Part shown: positions 1-11,634 of the stretch, one piece after another
Layout: each line of letters starts with the position of its first letter
Numbering within the stretch: the first letter of the stretch is position 1
Source: Thermothielavioides terrestris NRRL 8126
Taxonomy: Eukaryota > Ascomycota > Sordariomycetes > Sordariales > Chaetomiaceae
NCBI RefSeq assembly: GCF_000226115.1
Contig: NC_016457.1
Span: 868,001-932,000 of the forward strand
Direction: 5' to 3'
Length of the DNA stretch: 64,000 nucleotides
The notes under the pieces: model-generated
The model's database searches: none
What the model was told of the DNA's origin: nothing
Seen by the model: the letters and a program-made list of their open reading frames with translations, nothing else
Position numbers and translations under genes: made by a program

Positions 1-1018
1 TACGATATACTTCAACTTTAGAGAGAGGTATCGTTATAGTCTAATAAGTCGTACTTCGTTGCTCTAATTGAGTCCTCTAGCCTTCGATAGCTTCGCTTTA
101 AAGCGAATAAGGAAGGAGGAGAACGGCTCGTTATCTCTTTAGCGGAGTATATCTAGCTTCGTTAAAGCTATAACTTGCTTATAGGGGTCTATATAAATGG
201 TTATAAGATACTTAAGGAACGCTCCTAGGTTATAATTGTAGTAGAGCCCTCCCGATTTATAGAAGGCTATAACCTTAGCTTAAACTCCTTAGCTAAGGTT
301 TCTTTAAATGAATATCTATTGGTCGTAGAAGCCTCTAATAAAGTCTTAGTCCGCTACTAGGATATATACTATTATAGCCCTCTAGGTAGTAAAGAGTTCC
401 TTTTTACTATCGAAGGGTTGTCCTATAGGGAGGCGCTTCCGCTACGTCCTAGGAGCTACTAGAGTTGTAGCGTTAATCGTCGAAGCTAAGGCGTAGGCTA
501 CTATAAAGGCGTTTATAGTCTAAGCTACGACGATCTAAGCTATATAGAGTTCTTTAATAGTTATATTCTACTATACAATCGTTTTTTATAAGACTTAGAA
601 GTATTTATAGACCTAGTCTAGGTCTAGAACCTATAGGACGTCTAGGTTATTTATAGTAGCGTCTAGTCCGCTCGGTACTAGCGTTGAAACGCCTAGTGTA
701 CTACTCTCGTCTACGCCTAGAAGCAACAACTGCTCTATCTATCGAAGGTAGTTGAACTGTAACGTACTGGCCTTATAGCGTCTATAGATAAGCGTACGAT
801 GTTCTATTCAACTACCTTAAGGAGAGAAAAGGAGAAGTATAGGCTATGGTTCTCGTATATAGAGTTTTTAGGGGCTTACGTGTAGGGGGCTCGGGCCGAT
901 GTTATTCTAGGCGCGAGGCGGGTCCGCCTCGGGCCCGTGGTGGGCTCGTCATAGGACCGCTATAGATCCTAGGCGTAGCCCTATATACCTAGCCCGGGTA
1001 TAGCCCGGTCTATAACAA

Positions 1019-1020
<2 letters not shown>
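1..1020. repeat. RIP-mutated AT-rich repeat block
   Basis: This block has no long open reading frame and an extreme dinucleotide bias. By hand count the first 900 bases hold only about 25 CpA plus TpG dinucleotides, where roughly 110 would be expected at random, while TpA is very frequent. This is the signature of repeat-induced point mutation (RIP), which turns CpA into TpA in duplicated DNA of Pezizomycotina. The parent repeat is too degraded to name. From about 880 to 1000 the sequence becomes GC-richer, with few tandem features, before the simple repeat begins. The block starts outside the window. Confidence 0.8.
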
Positions 1021-1887
<867 letters not shown>

Positions 1888-3283
1888 CTAGTCCTCCAGA
1901 ATGTGGGGCTGTCGTCGAACCAACGCCACGATGTTGTCAACAGCATGGCGGCGCCTACCCGTTGTGCTGAGATCGAACCACGGGGTGGCCCAGAGCTCCA
2001 GATAGTCCGTCAACGGTTCCGTAGTCGACAGGGCGGCAACGTAGGTGCCCGATATCTTGAACTGGAGGAGGCGGATGAACTTTCGCACGCAGGCAATGAC
2101 GATCACACTGCGTAAGAGACATGGTTGGTCAGCGGCATGTCGGAGACATCGACACATGTCAAACGACATTGAGCCTCAGAGTAGCAGGGGTTCAAGCTTA
2201 CTCTTCAGTGCCAGGATGTCCTGGCGCCTGCAGCTCCAAGCGCAGTGCAAGCGCCTCGCATGTCATCTGTCCAAGCACTTGGTCCGTCGTCTTCGGCTCC
2301 CCATGATCGATAGGGAAGCGTTTCTTTGCCTCGAGCAGTGCTGGCAGGTGCATCTTAACAAGGTTGTAGTGTCCCTTGTCCAACTTGCTCACGGTCAGCT
2401 CAGCGTCAGCAGTGGCACGAATAGTGCCACCCGACCCCATTGTGCCGAGACGCTGCTTCGCACAGCCCGAGAACTCGACCAAATAGGCGGGTTTATGTTT
2501 GGTCATGTTGGCTTGGGGAGGACAATTGCGGAGAACATAGCGGATAAACAAGGAGGCAATGTCGACGGTCGCCTGTTCCAGTTCGTTGTCCACAGAGGCA
2601 TGCTCTTTGCCGATGTAGTCAGTCTTAGTGCCCTGGGACCACTCTGATTCACTCGATGAGCCGTCTCGTTGACTCGGGGAGCTCGTGCCGCTCTGTGTTG
2701 TCGAACTGGGCGCAAGCTCCTGAGCATCCGTCTGCCTCTTTCTCCGCTTGCTCCGCGTATTGGCGCTGGGATATGCAGCCTCCTCAGGCACTGGGCTGTA
2801 CGGGCGTTTCTTGGCGCCGCCCACCATGCTTGTGCCTCCCTTGTCGTGAGCTGCATCAACCTCATCATCCTCAACATCAGGGGGCATATCGCCAACGCCA
2901 ACAGCAACGGCGCTGTCCGAAACACCGGAGGCGTTGGCGAGCTTGTTCAAGGCTGCCCAGAGATGACCGAGAGTGTCTCCGTGTATGTGGACCAGTTCCG
3001 TCTCGGGAGCCAACGGGTCCAGCTTGCCAGGTCCCTCCACGAGTCGACGGAGGGGAGAATAATCGCGAGCCGCGTGGTCCAGGTACGGCGCGAGAGCAGG
3101 CAAGAGGCGGCTTTGTTTATTTTTGTCCTCTCGGACTACCAGACGTGCCGCGTAAAGTTCGGCGGTCGACCAATTGCTACCCGCCGGCAGGGATTCCAGC
3201 TCGCTGAGGGTTTTCGAGTTCTTGGGGCGCTTCTTCTTGAAAGCGGAAACGCCCTTGATGGTGTCGAAGTAATTGGACGCCAT
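1888..3283 (-). CDS. Fungal protein of unknown function with candidate PD-(D/E)XK core
   Basis: Two exons: 3283..2202 and 2107..1888, 433 aa. The ATG at 3283 opens with MASNYFDTIKG. The intron (2201-2108) has donor GTAAGC, a CTGAC branch site and acceptor ACGCAG; without splicing the frame ends at a TAA formed inside the donor. The first ~130 residues look globular. Residues ~150-250 are low-complexity, with a basic KKRPYSP / SKRRKR stretch that could be a nuclear signal. The C-terminal half is again globular. Around residues 290-340 the order Asp293/Glu295 ... Glu318-Ala-Lys320 ... Gln335/Gln339 resembles the catalytic core of PD-(D/E)XK nucleases; this is inference from motif spacing only. 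Exon 2 gives a conserved-looking tail starting VIVIACVRKFIRLLQF. It lies next to a RIP block, a common setting for lineage-specific fungal genes. I do not recognise a named family. Confidence 0.75.
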
Positions 3284-4408
3284 GATTAGAGACAAAGAGT
3301 TGGGAAATAGGTACCGTAGGTAAGTTAGGGATGTGGTGTGGTGGGATCGTCGCAAGTTATGAAAATGAAATGGAAAACATCACCAACTCGTGGGCGACAA
3401 GAGTTGTCAGTGGTATTTTGCAAGGAGAGGTTGATTTAGAGTTAAGATGGGAAGGGTGGAATTCAATCGGGGAGGGGAGGGCTAGGGCACTCGGCTGCTG
3501 CCTCCTTTTTTGAACAGGGCGGCTGTTCCCAATGCTCAGGGCGACTGTTCAGTCAACTGCAACTACCTACCTATCTACCTGAGGCATTTGCGCCCTGGAA
3601 GAAGCTCCACAACCTAAGGTATCCTGAATCGACGAATCTTTTCACATAGGTCGGGTACCTTACCTTCGCGCGCCACGGGGGTTGCCTACATGGCCATAGG
3701 ACCCGTCTCCTTGGCCAGGGACAGTCCCGTAGACCGAAATATGTTTTCGGTCTCTAAGAGAAGAACGTACATTGATGTCTCCTTCCAAAGGTACCTTAAC
3801 CTTCAACTTGAAACATCTCCTCTCTAAGAATGACCCCTTCCCTTAAAGATCAGGTGCTCTCTTCCACTAATAGATCTGCTGTCAACTACCTATATTGCGC
3901 TCTAAGAGGAGGGCAGATTTCGTTTAGGCGACTTTTTTAGCCATGATTTAGAGAAATTAAACATTCCTATGACCGTGTGATCCAATTTACGCTCTAAGAT
4001 AGTAGTGGAGACCATGTCGGCAACCATTGTGGCGCGCTTATAGTAGATAGGTAGGTAGGTAGGGTAGGTAGGTTCGCTGGTAGGTTGAGGTAGGTAGGTT
4101 TGGACCTACTTCGCAGATTGAAAATGACGAGAGAGATACCTCGTCTTCCTCCCAGTCTTCACGCTTCATGCTCTAGCCGTTGTCTCGTTAAAGATCCATC
4201 TCAATTCCGCATCAGCTACCAGTATCCTAGCAAGCCTTTTCACACACGGAGCCGGAATCACGGCGCAACACTTCAAGTTCTTTAAACACCTTTACGCTGG
4301 AGCGTGCAGAGGTCTTGGTAGAGTGTTACCTCAGGGCGGGTTCCTATCTTCAATGCAAGGGTACTGTACCCTTTGCTTCCAATAAACCATACTATTTACA
4401 CAGTTAAT
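3284..4408. other. Intergenic, GGTA-rich simple repeats
   Basis: No gene seen. It contains interrupted GGTA/TACC tetranucleotide runs near 3566-3585 and 4045-4105, in opposite orientations, and several scattered copies of CTCTAAG between 3750 and 4000. No TIR/TSD pair could be defined. Confidence 0.5.
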
Positions 4409-5641
4409 TTAGCATCCGCCCCCTCCGCTCTTTCCTAGGGTCATTTGGTGCTGAGAATTATGCGTTTCTCCGCAGCAATCCAGCGTCAGAGCTCGTGCCA
4501 ATCGCCGTGCTCGAGTCTCTGAAGGCTCAGGTGCGACCGTCCAGTGATGGATGTGGAGTTCAGAGTCGACTGCTGGTTTCCGGTGTGGGAACCTCAGTTT
4601 GTTCAGGAATGAGTCTCGCACGTGAGCAACGTAGAGGTTGAAGGTCACGGGGAGCCCTACTCCAGCGAAGAGGAGGCGAACCTGTTACACAACGACGGGG
4701 TTTAGTCAGTACTTCAGCTCCGAGCTAGGGGTTATGGTGAGTGAATTGACAGAGGAGATAAATGGAAAGCAAGAGAACACTGGTAGGAGGAAAAAGGGGG
4801 GAAAGGCGAAGCAAAAGATGGGGGTCCTACTGTGTAGCCGTCTGGCGAGTGTAGTTTCGGGCCTCGTTTGGCTCCACACATTTGGCGCCACAGGAGACGC
4901 TGCTGTTGTGCGAGCGCAATGACGACAGCAACGAGGTATGGGTCCTTGGTAGGATCGGCGGGTGTATGGCGTTTCATCAGCTTCAAATAGCGGCGGATTA
5001 GAGGTGGATTCTCCCGGTCCAGCCTATCCCGTAGCGGGAATAGATATTTACGTCGCAGTGCCCACATGTCGTGGACGTCAAAGCATGCGAAGGTCACACG
5101 TTCGCTATTCGGGCCCGGTGTCGTGGTATCGAAGTGCCAATACTCGATAATATCGCGAGAGCGCCCACGAAAGTAAAAACGAGTGTGTCTGCAGGAGCAT
5201 TCTGATCGTCAGCGAGGTTCAGTAGGAAAAGGCGACATCCAGACAGGAAACATACCTCTTGTCAATCTTGACAGAACAGCCAGCCTGCTTGAGGAAGTCG
5301 CAGATAACATCGACCATTGTTAAGAAATCAGCAACTCGAGTGTCCGGCACACTGGACTGGTCGCTGGATGGTGAAGGTGCTGAGTCACCATCCTGACTCT
5401 CGGGGGGAGTTGGCGGTCCATTGACCACCTTAAGGCCGTCGACGCCACCGGCCTCGCCGCGGTGGTGAATGTGACATCCAAGTAAAGTGAGATGTCGGTC
5501 GGTCCAGAGCAACGGGTGAACCAACAGTCGCTCGTGGGAATGAAGTGCAATGAGGCGATGGATTGACAGCGGAGATAGATCGCTCGAGCGACTCTCCTTG
5601 TCGTCGCCTTGGTTGCGCTCAGCTGCAGCTGCGGAAGCCAT
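4409..5641 (-). CDS. Conserved fungal protein of unknown function
   Basis: Three exons: 5641..5256, 5188..4831 and 4681..4409, 338 aa. Intron 1 has donor GTATGT and acceptor CTGCAG, joining ...KIDKR to HTRFYFRGRSRD. Intron 2 has donor GTAGGA, a CTGAC branch site and acceptor AACAG, joining ...DGYT to VRLLFAGVGLPV. The first third is polar with an Asp/Ser/Pro-rich stretch. The middle exon carries a Phe-x-Cys-Phe-Asp element, then a helical segment ending DPTKDPYLVAVVIALAQQQR. The last exon reads like beta strands (FNLYVAHVRDSFLNKL, LHIHHWTV). From memory, fungal genomes hold many intracellular proteins with this order of elements, but no function is known to me. No signal peptide or TM segment. 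The agreement of both introns in phase supports a working gene. Confidence 0.75.
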
Positions 5642-6370
5642 TGTGAGGCGCGAGTTTATCTTTGAGGAGGGGTGCTACCGCAGGTGTGATGGCCCACGGC
5701 TCTGGTTGTTCGAGGGAGGAGTGGATTCTGGAAGCACGCGGGGTTGGAGTTGCTGGGGAATAAATGACGTCAATGCCGCGCGTGCTCACGTGACCACGCT
5801 TACTGGCAGACAAGGTGCAGCCGCGCAGTTTCAGGAACAAATCTTCCGTTCCTTCCCAATGAGCGCCTCGACAATGCAAGCCCAAATAGGCAGGCAAGTA
5901 GGTAACCTCTGTGTCCCAGTCGCTCCCGATAGCGTTTCGACGGATCGAACAGAACTTTGACCAAAATGCTGCAAATACCCTGCAACGACTGTGCGCCGCG
6001 CTGCTTCTTCTACCTGCTTTAGCAGCACTCCGTTTGCGATCCATTCCCGTTTCGAGGTTTCGAGGTGAACAGCACTGTCCCTCCCGTCGTCGGTGTAGAG
6101 CCGGCAAGTCGGGAGGTGCCGTCGTTTCTCAAGCAACGGATTGCACTGTCGCAGCTTCGTTTTGCAGGCACTCCCTCGCTGAGGGAAGCCCCAGGATGTG
6201 GCTATTTTTATCGCGTATCAGCTCATCTGCTCAAAGCTCTCTTGACGGCCGTGGGCCCCCTCAACTATGGCCCAGCGTTCCCCGATCTCCAACCGACGGC
6301 TCCAACGGACAAGATCTCCGCTCGCTCAAAGCATGACCCCAACGCAGAATGATCGGCCAGCGCGTGATGA
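5642..6370. other. Intergenic, no gene recognised
   Basis: Upstream of the minus-strand gene at 5641 and of the phosphotransferase relic. Short open frames on both strands carry no domain I recognise. It could include eroded sequence of the neighbouring pseudogene, but I cannot show this. Confidence 0.5.
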
Positions 6371-7642
6371 ATGCTCTTTGACGAATGGGACTACGGCGAT
6401 ATGAAGGAGCGCCTGCGGGTAATCCTCACGAAGCTTAACAGGCCGGCTCTCATGCGCCATGGCGAGCTCGTTAGAGGGCAGAGATTGACTATGAGCGAGC
6501 CATTCTCGGCTGGCCAGTATTGGATCTGATTCTCACTGATTGCCGACGATGGCAGCCTGGTTATCGCCGGCGTTCGGTTGCCCCAGCACCTGACCACCAC
6601 CGGCAGTCAGCGAGCACGACGAGGGCACTCTATCGCCTGTGAAGGGTCTATGATGCAAATCGTGCAGAAGCACCTCACCAGAGTGGCCTTCCCCTGGTAT
6701 GCGCCTACGAGGGCCACGGTCGCCGTTCGCTGCGGAAGCCGGTGCTGTGTCTATGCTGCTGGAGGGCTTCCGCATGAACATACTGCAGGACGTTGCCTTT
6801 GACATCTGTAGCTTGTCCGTGAGGTGCGCTCATCTCGTCACGAATATACCGGACCCGCGGCTAGCAGCTTTAGATTGCCACATAAGAGCATATCATGGCT
6901 CAATGGACTACGGTACAGGCCGGGCTGGCGACTCTCACCTTTCCGCAGATAGGATCCATCTGCGCCGTTATCGGGCTCGGGCGAAGCCGTCATGGGAAAG
7001 CTGGCCAGCGCCTCAGCTGACGGGTTTACAACACCGACAGTTCTCCAGTGCAGCTAGCGCGACCAGCGCTCCGGAAGAGTAACAGGGGCCGCTCCGCGCT
7101 CTTGTCTTCCTCGGCATCGTTCGAAACACGACATTGTTTCTCGAGGGCGAGGCCCGTCCCGAAGCAGGCTGCCCCCTTAATTACAAGGGTCTCGGGACAC
7201 AGAACATTCTGGTCGACGTCGACACATTTCGATTTCCTCGCCATCTCGACTGGGAGTTTGCCCACACTGCCGCCTGGCAGGGGAACTGCTACCATATGCC
7301 GTTCTCGCTGCTCTCGCCGGACGCGAAGATCGAGCGCCGGAGTACATTGCGCACAAGAACGTGTTGCGGCAGGCAGCTGCGCGGCACTTGGATGTGCGCA
7401 AGTTTTGGGGAGGCTGGGCAGAAGCTCCGCACGGAGAGGCTGGCCCTCGCCTGGTCGTTTGTGGAGACGTTGAAGCGTACGGCGACCAAGGTGTACGCTT
7501 CCTTCATGAGACTGCTCGGTATTCCCGGAATATGGACGAGGAGCTTGTGAGGAAGATGGTGCGACTGGCGCTTGGCCTTGGTGCGGAGGGGGCAGAGGTG
7601 AATCATGAGGTGCGAGGCAGAGGTTGGAGCAGAGGAGAGTAA
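6371..7642 (+). pseudogene. Aminoglycoside phosphotransferase (APH)-like kinase pseudogene
   Basis: The pieces of a fungal APH/choline-kinase-fold protein follow one another in the right order but in different frames. The first starts with ATG at 6371 (MLFDEWDYGDMKERLRVI...) and hits a TGA near 6528. The next pieces read SLIADDGSLVIAGVRLP (frame changed by ~6590), MLLEGFRMNILQDVAFDICSLSVRCAHLV (6750-6845), MAQWTTVQAGLATLTFPQIGSI (from 6895), GTQNILVDVDTF followed by DWEFAHTAAWQ (7197-7275, the metal-binding and core region of the fold), and finally MDEELVRKMVRLALGLGAEGAE (7531-7600) in yet another frame. At least four frame changes plus a stop cannot be explained by normal introns. Base composition is not RIP-like, so decay was by indels. 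Such kinases are greatly expanded in filamentous fungi; substrates are mostly unknown. Confidence 0.8.
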
Positions 7643-8097
7643 GTAGCGCCTGAAACGGGACAGGAACCTGCTTGAAGGTTTTGGATGCTGTCTTGACTTG
7701 TAGTAGGTCTTTGGAGAGGGGTTCTTACACAGGGCGTCTTCACCCTGTAAACGAGCCGTCCTGGTAGAAGGCTGAGGCTGGAGTATCTGGCTCGCAGAGT
7801 ACAAATCTGTGTCACCGCGCCGCTCATTGTTGGATTATATCAAGGCATAATTAAACCGGTCACTCTCATTCTCAACATCAACTCCATGCCTCTGCCTGCT
7901 GCTGCCTGCATTGGTCACACTGGCGACCCACTCCTTCGGCTGAGGTGGATCCTCACCTTGACCTCGAGGACTCTCATCACCCTTCATCCTTAACTTTTCA
8001 CCCAACCGCCAACATTGAATCACCGTTGCCCGTGAGTTCTTACGCCCGTGAACCAAAGTAGTGAGACTTTTGAATTCTCCTCACTACAAGCGCCGCC
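7643..8097. other. Intergenic, promoter side of HD-domain gene
   Basis: No gene seen. It should hold the promoter and 5' leader of the plus-strand gene starting at 8098. Confidence 0.5.
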
Positions 8098-8866
8098 ATG
8101 CCTCCATCGACCGCCACTGCCATGCGGGCCTTCCAAGACGACCCCCTCGTGCAGTCCGTCACGGCCTACGTAAAAGATTACATGAAACACTACGACGCGT
8201 CTCACAGCTGGGACCACATCGAGCGCGTTGTAGCCATGGCGCACCACATCTACACTCACTCCGACCCTGCCTTCCAAGCCACCCTCGACCTGCGCATCAT
8301 CCACCTCGCCGCCCTGCTCCACGACGTGGGCGATCACAAGTCCGTTCATCCCCTCCATTCCCCACCCCTCACCTACGCCTTTCCTCCCCACCCCCCATTC
8401 GACCAGAAACCGCGAGCTCAACGAACCCAGATACCTCCAACCGCACGAGTCCCCCACCACCGCCGTCGCCAACCTGCTGACCTCCCTCTCGTGCCCGCCG
8501 GCGCTCGCCAACACGCTGCAGACCATCTGCCTCGGGGTGAGCTACACGGCCGAGACGCGCGACCCGGCGCGCACGGCGGCGCTGGTGGCCGCGCACCCGG
8601 AGCTGGCGGTCGTGCAGGACGCCGACCGGCTGGACGCGATCGGCGCGGTCGGGCTCGCGCGCATGTTCACGTTCGGCGGCGCCCGGACGGGCCGCAGCAT
8701 GGCCGGCACCATGGCGCACCTGGACGAGAAGCTGGTCAAGCTGGAGGGGATGATGAAGACGGCCGTTGGGAGGGAGGTGGCTAGGCGGAGGGGGGAGAGG
8801 TTGGCGGTGTTTAGGGGCTGGTGGGAGGAGGAGGTTGGGTTTGAGGGGGGGGAGGAGGGGAGGTGA
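8098..8866 (+). CDS. HD-domain metal-dependent phosphohydrolase (YpgQ/YedJ-like)
   Basis: Two exons: 8098..8339 and 8431..8866, 225 aa. The intron has donor GTCCGT and acceptor ACCCAG with a CTCAAC branch-like site, and splicing restores HDVGDHK-YLQPHESP. The HD signature is clear: His36 and the SWDHIERV element, His75-Asp76 in AALLHDVGDHK, and Asp144-Ala-Asp146-Arg-Leu-Asp149 followed by AIGAVGLARMF. This order, with the short C-terminal helical region, is that of the YedJ/YpgQ group; Bacillus YpgQ is reported to act as a metal-dependent nucleotide pyrophosphohydrolase. Substrate here is unknown. No targeting signal, so probably cytosolic. An internal ATG four codons after MPPSTATAM is a weak alternative start. 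It converges with the GPI-protein gene. Confidence 0.9.
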
Positions 8867-9364
8867 GGCGGGTGAGAGAGGGTGGCTGGTGGTAGGGAGT
8901 AGAGTCTGAATTATAGGAGGAGGTTGAGGCTGTGGTTCTGGACCACTCGAAGCAAGGAGAGCAACGGGAAGTAGCTGTTATCGGCTAGTGGTACTAACGT
9001 GAACTCAGCACCACGGTGCTACCCCGAGTGACCGGAATCCACGCACTAAAACCCTCGAGATAGTTGATTGAACTCACAACCCCGACTACCTCGGCATATC
9101 CATCATCGACAAGCCCATCATAAATCCAAATGGTATCGCAATCCTTCATTAGCCATGACATTTGCACCATGGAGCTCATGCCAGCCAAACATCCAAAACC
9201 GATCTTTCACCATCATTCCCGACGTTCCACACCACTACCACGACCATCGCCGTCCTCACCAACCCTCGATATCACCCTCATCTTCCCACCCTCATCCCCC
9301 CTATCAAACACCCTAGTCACTTCCACCCTCACTCAACCAGCCCTACACCACGTACTAGTGTAGC
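8867..9364. other. Intergenic between convergent genes
   Basis: Contains the 3' regions of the HD-domain gene and of the minus-strand GPI-protein gene. No other feature seen. Confidence 0.5.
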
Positions 9365-10198
9365 CTACACCAAAAACGCCCCCAAGGCCACCACCAACGC
9401 CGCGGCCGCCGACCCACCCCTCACCGGCCCCGCCGCCCCGCCGGTTTGCACCGCGCCGGTCGTCGCCGACGTCGGGGTCGTCAGCGCCGTCGTGACGGTG
9501 GTGATGATGACGGTCGAGTTGCCGCCACCGCTGCCGCCGCTTGGCGAGGAGGACGCAGGCGAGGAAGGGGAAGAGGAAGAAGAAGAAGGGGGGAAGCTAC
9601 CCCCCGTGCTGCTGGCGGTGCCGGTGATGGAGGGGGAGGAGGAGGAGGAAGGGCAGACGGTGGTGGTGAGGGTTGTTTCGCTGGTTCCGGTCACGACCGG
9701 GTTGGATGAGGAGGGGGAGGAGGAGGCGGAGGAGGCGGATGAGGAGGGGGAGGTGCCGGTGGAGGTGGCGGTGTAGCTGGGCGTGCAGACGCTGGCGGGC
9801 AGGGTGAAGGTGCCGTTGGAGTTGCCCGACGAGCCGTAGACGACGCAGTTCTTCTCGCAGGCGGCGTCGCCGGCCGTGGGGGACGACTGCCAGCACAGGG
9901 CCGGCTGGACGCCCAGGGGCGGCTCGCCGGCGAGGTTCTGTGACCGGGGGTGGTTAGCGGGGGTTTGTGAGAGTTGCCGGGGGGGTGGGGGGAGTTTGGG
10001 GGAGCTCACGTCGGTGCAGCGGCCGGGCTGGCCAACCTTGCCGTTGCAGCGGATGATGATGTCGGTACCCAGCGAGTCGCCGGCGCAGTAGGCGGCGTTG
10101 TCCTGCGCGCAGACGTACTGGCCGTCTTGGTACTGAACCTGAGCGTGGGCGAGGGCCGCAGAGGCAAGGGCGGCGCTGAAGATGGAAGTGGTCTTCAT
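9365..10198 (-). CDS. Secreted GPI-anchored cell-surface protein
   Basis: Two exons: 10198..10010 and 9937..9365, 253 aa. The intron has donor GTGAGC and acceptor GTCACAG; removing it joins GRCTD to NLAGEPPLG. Residues 1-19 form a signal peptide ending AHA. Residues 20-~105 are a small cysteine-rich domain, with Cys in YVCAQD, AYCAGD, IRCNG, GRCTD, ALCWQ, AACEKNC. A long Ser/Thr/Pro-rich stalk follows, likely O-glycosylated. The C-terminus has a small-residue site (around GGAAGPVRGGS) and a hydrophobic tail AAAALVVALGAFLV, the layout of a GPI signal. Related proteins are common in ascomycete cell walls and have no assigned activity. The stalk produces long open frames on the opposite strand that are not genes. 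Confidence 0.85.
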   Translation of the reverse strand: MKTTSIFSAALASAALAHAQVQYQDGQYVCAQDNAAYCAGDSLGTDIIIRCNGKVGQPGRCTDVSSPKLPPPPRQLSQTPANHPRSQNLAGEPPLGVQPALCWQSSPTAGDAACEKNCVVYGSSGNSNGTFTLPASVCTPSYTATSTGTSPSSSASSASSSPSSSNPVVTGTSETTLTTTVCPSSSSSPSITGTASSTGGSFPPSSSSSSPSSPASSSPSGGSGGGNSTVIITTVTTALTTPTSATTGAVQTGGAAGPVRGGSAAAALVVALGAFLV

Positions 10199-11510
10199 CT
10201 TGCTTGCAGTGATAGACGGGTTGCTTCAGTGTTGTGTTGCGGGAGTGAAGCGAGCGGCAGGGTCAAGAGCGAGCGTGGCTACAGTCAACAAGCGAGCGAC
10301 TTGGGAAGACCCGGAGAAGGGACAAGGACAAGCAAGAAAGTGAAGAGCGAAAGGCCGGGACGAAGAGGATCACTTTATAACCCGGGATTGTCTCGGCTGG
10401 CTGCCTCGACCTGCATATCCCTGAGTAAGGTTACAGCAAAGGCGGTCCGACCCCACCAGCGTTGCCGGGGAGCTAGTCCTGGATGAACCTCGAGCTTCTC
10501 GTGTTGGGCACGATGGTCATGGCTTTCTCTGGGGATGGAGGAGGCTAGCTAACACGATGTGACGGTGGTGCGCCAAGGTATGTACGGAACCATCACGCGC
10601 GGCGGCAAAAGTCGTTCTCCCAGACGGCGAGTCCGACGAAGTGTTGCTGTCACGTCGCGTGACTGCAGGGTTTGTGGCGGCCAGGTCAGGGAGCGGGTGG
10701 CTGGAGCCCTCGAGGCCCGAATCTCGTATTCCTCTCGCCGGATTACCGCTTCCGGACTCGGCCGCCGACGGAGAGTCATGTGGGTGGGCCGAGGAGGGAA
10801 GCTCTCTCCGAACCGACAGGCAGGCAAGCAGATCTCTGCTGCCGAGCGGTGAGTATTCCGTTGACATTGGAGAGCGCTCCCATATATTCGGCAATGAACG
10901 GTGTTGCGTTCACCATGCCATGCGGTCTCGGATGCTATGTTCGACATCAGACTTGGCGGGAAGGACCCGCGACTGCTGCAGAGAAACTCCCTGTCTGTCC
11001 ATGAATGTGCTGCGGGTACCTTGCAGAAACCAGACGTTCGGATCCCAGCCTCAGAAGAGATGATTCGCATCGCGTATTTCTCGTTTGCTTCCCCGTTTTG
11101 ACTCCGTCGAGGGCTGAAAATAAGGTTGGACATCGACGTCATCGCGGAGCTGATTGATTCTTGGCTGCGGGGCTGCGGTTCTCTTTTTGTCAGAGATGCA
11201 GTTTCGGCAACAAATTGAGTAGGAAAACCCTAACCCCGGCCATCGTCATCCATCCTCTCCTGGCATCGTTGACCAACATGAGTTGATTGCCTCCAATTTT
11301 ACAAAGGGCATTGTTGTTCCCGGCTACTATTGAGGTGAGAAAGTCCATTGACTACTAAGTTGAAGCTTTTAGACCAAATGCGGTGGAAGCGCCCGGGACC
11401 TAATCCAGGGTCAAAATAGCGGCATTGAGCGGGCTGATTGAGGTGGTTTCAGCACTGCAAAAGCGTTCTCTTCGGCAGCCCTTTTTTCATTTTCATTTTT
11501 TTTATTTAAT
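10199..11510. other. Intergenic, no gene recognised
   Basis: Promoter side of the GPI-protein gene and about 1 kb of further DNA. Several short frames between 10500 and 11140 overlap on both strands without recognisable domains. A short AAACCCTAACCCC stretch near 11225 is too small to be a telomere relic. Confidence 0.5.
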
Positions 11511-11516
11511 AAAAAA
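11511..11516 (-). terminator. Pol III terminator (T6) of tRNA-Pro
   Basis: Six A on the plus strand, read as T6 on the minus strand, 29 bases after the 3' end of the tRNA. It is the first T run of four or more downstream of the tRNA, as expected for RNA polymerase III termination. Confidence 0.6.
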
Positions 11517-11544
11517 TGTGGCTACTGAGCACCGCCATTGTTCA

Positions 11545-11634
11545 GGGGCCACCCGGGGATCGAACCCGGGACCTCTCGCAAGAATGCTCGGGTTGGAACC
11601 CTAAGCGAGAATCATACCACTAGACCAGCGGCCC
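11545..11634 (-). tRNA. tRNA-Pro (anticodon AGG) with intron
   Basis: Read on the minus strand from 11634. The 7-bp acceptor stem GGGCCGC pairs with GTGGCCC (one G-T), followed by a discriminator C. The D-arm holds GGTCTAGTGGTA (A box) and the T-arm GGTTCGATCCC (B box). The anticodon stem TCTCGC/GCGAGA closes a loop TTAGGGT with anticodon AGG. An intron of about 18 nt sits after position 37, the canonical place; its edge is uncertain by one base because of flanking T. Mature length without intron is 72 nt. Confidence 0.93.

Noticed and set aside
3560..4105. GGTA/TACC-rich tracts as terminal repeats of an element
   Set aside because: Opposite-orientation tracts are simple tetranucleotide repeats of unequal length; no flanking target duplication was found.
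11225..11240. AAACCCTAACCCC (and similar at about 29626 and 57249) as interstitial telomere repeats
   Set aside because: Only one or two CCCTAA-like units each; too short to separate from chance.
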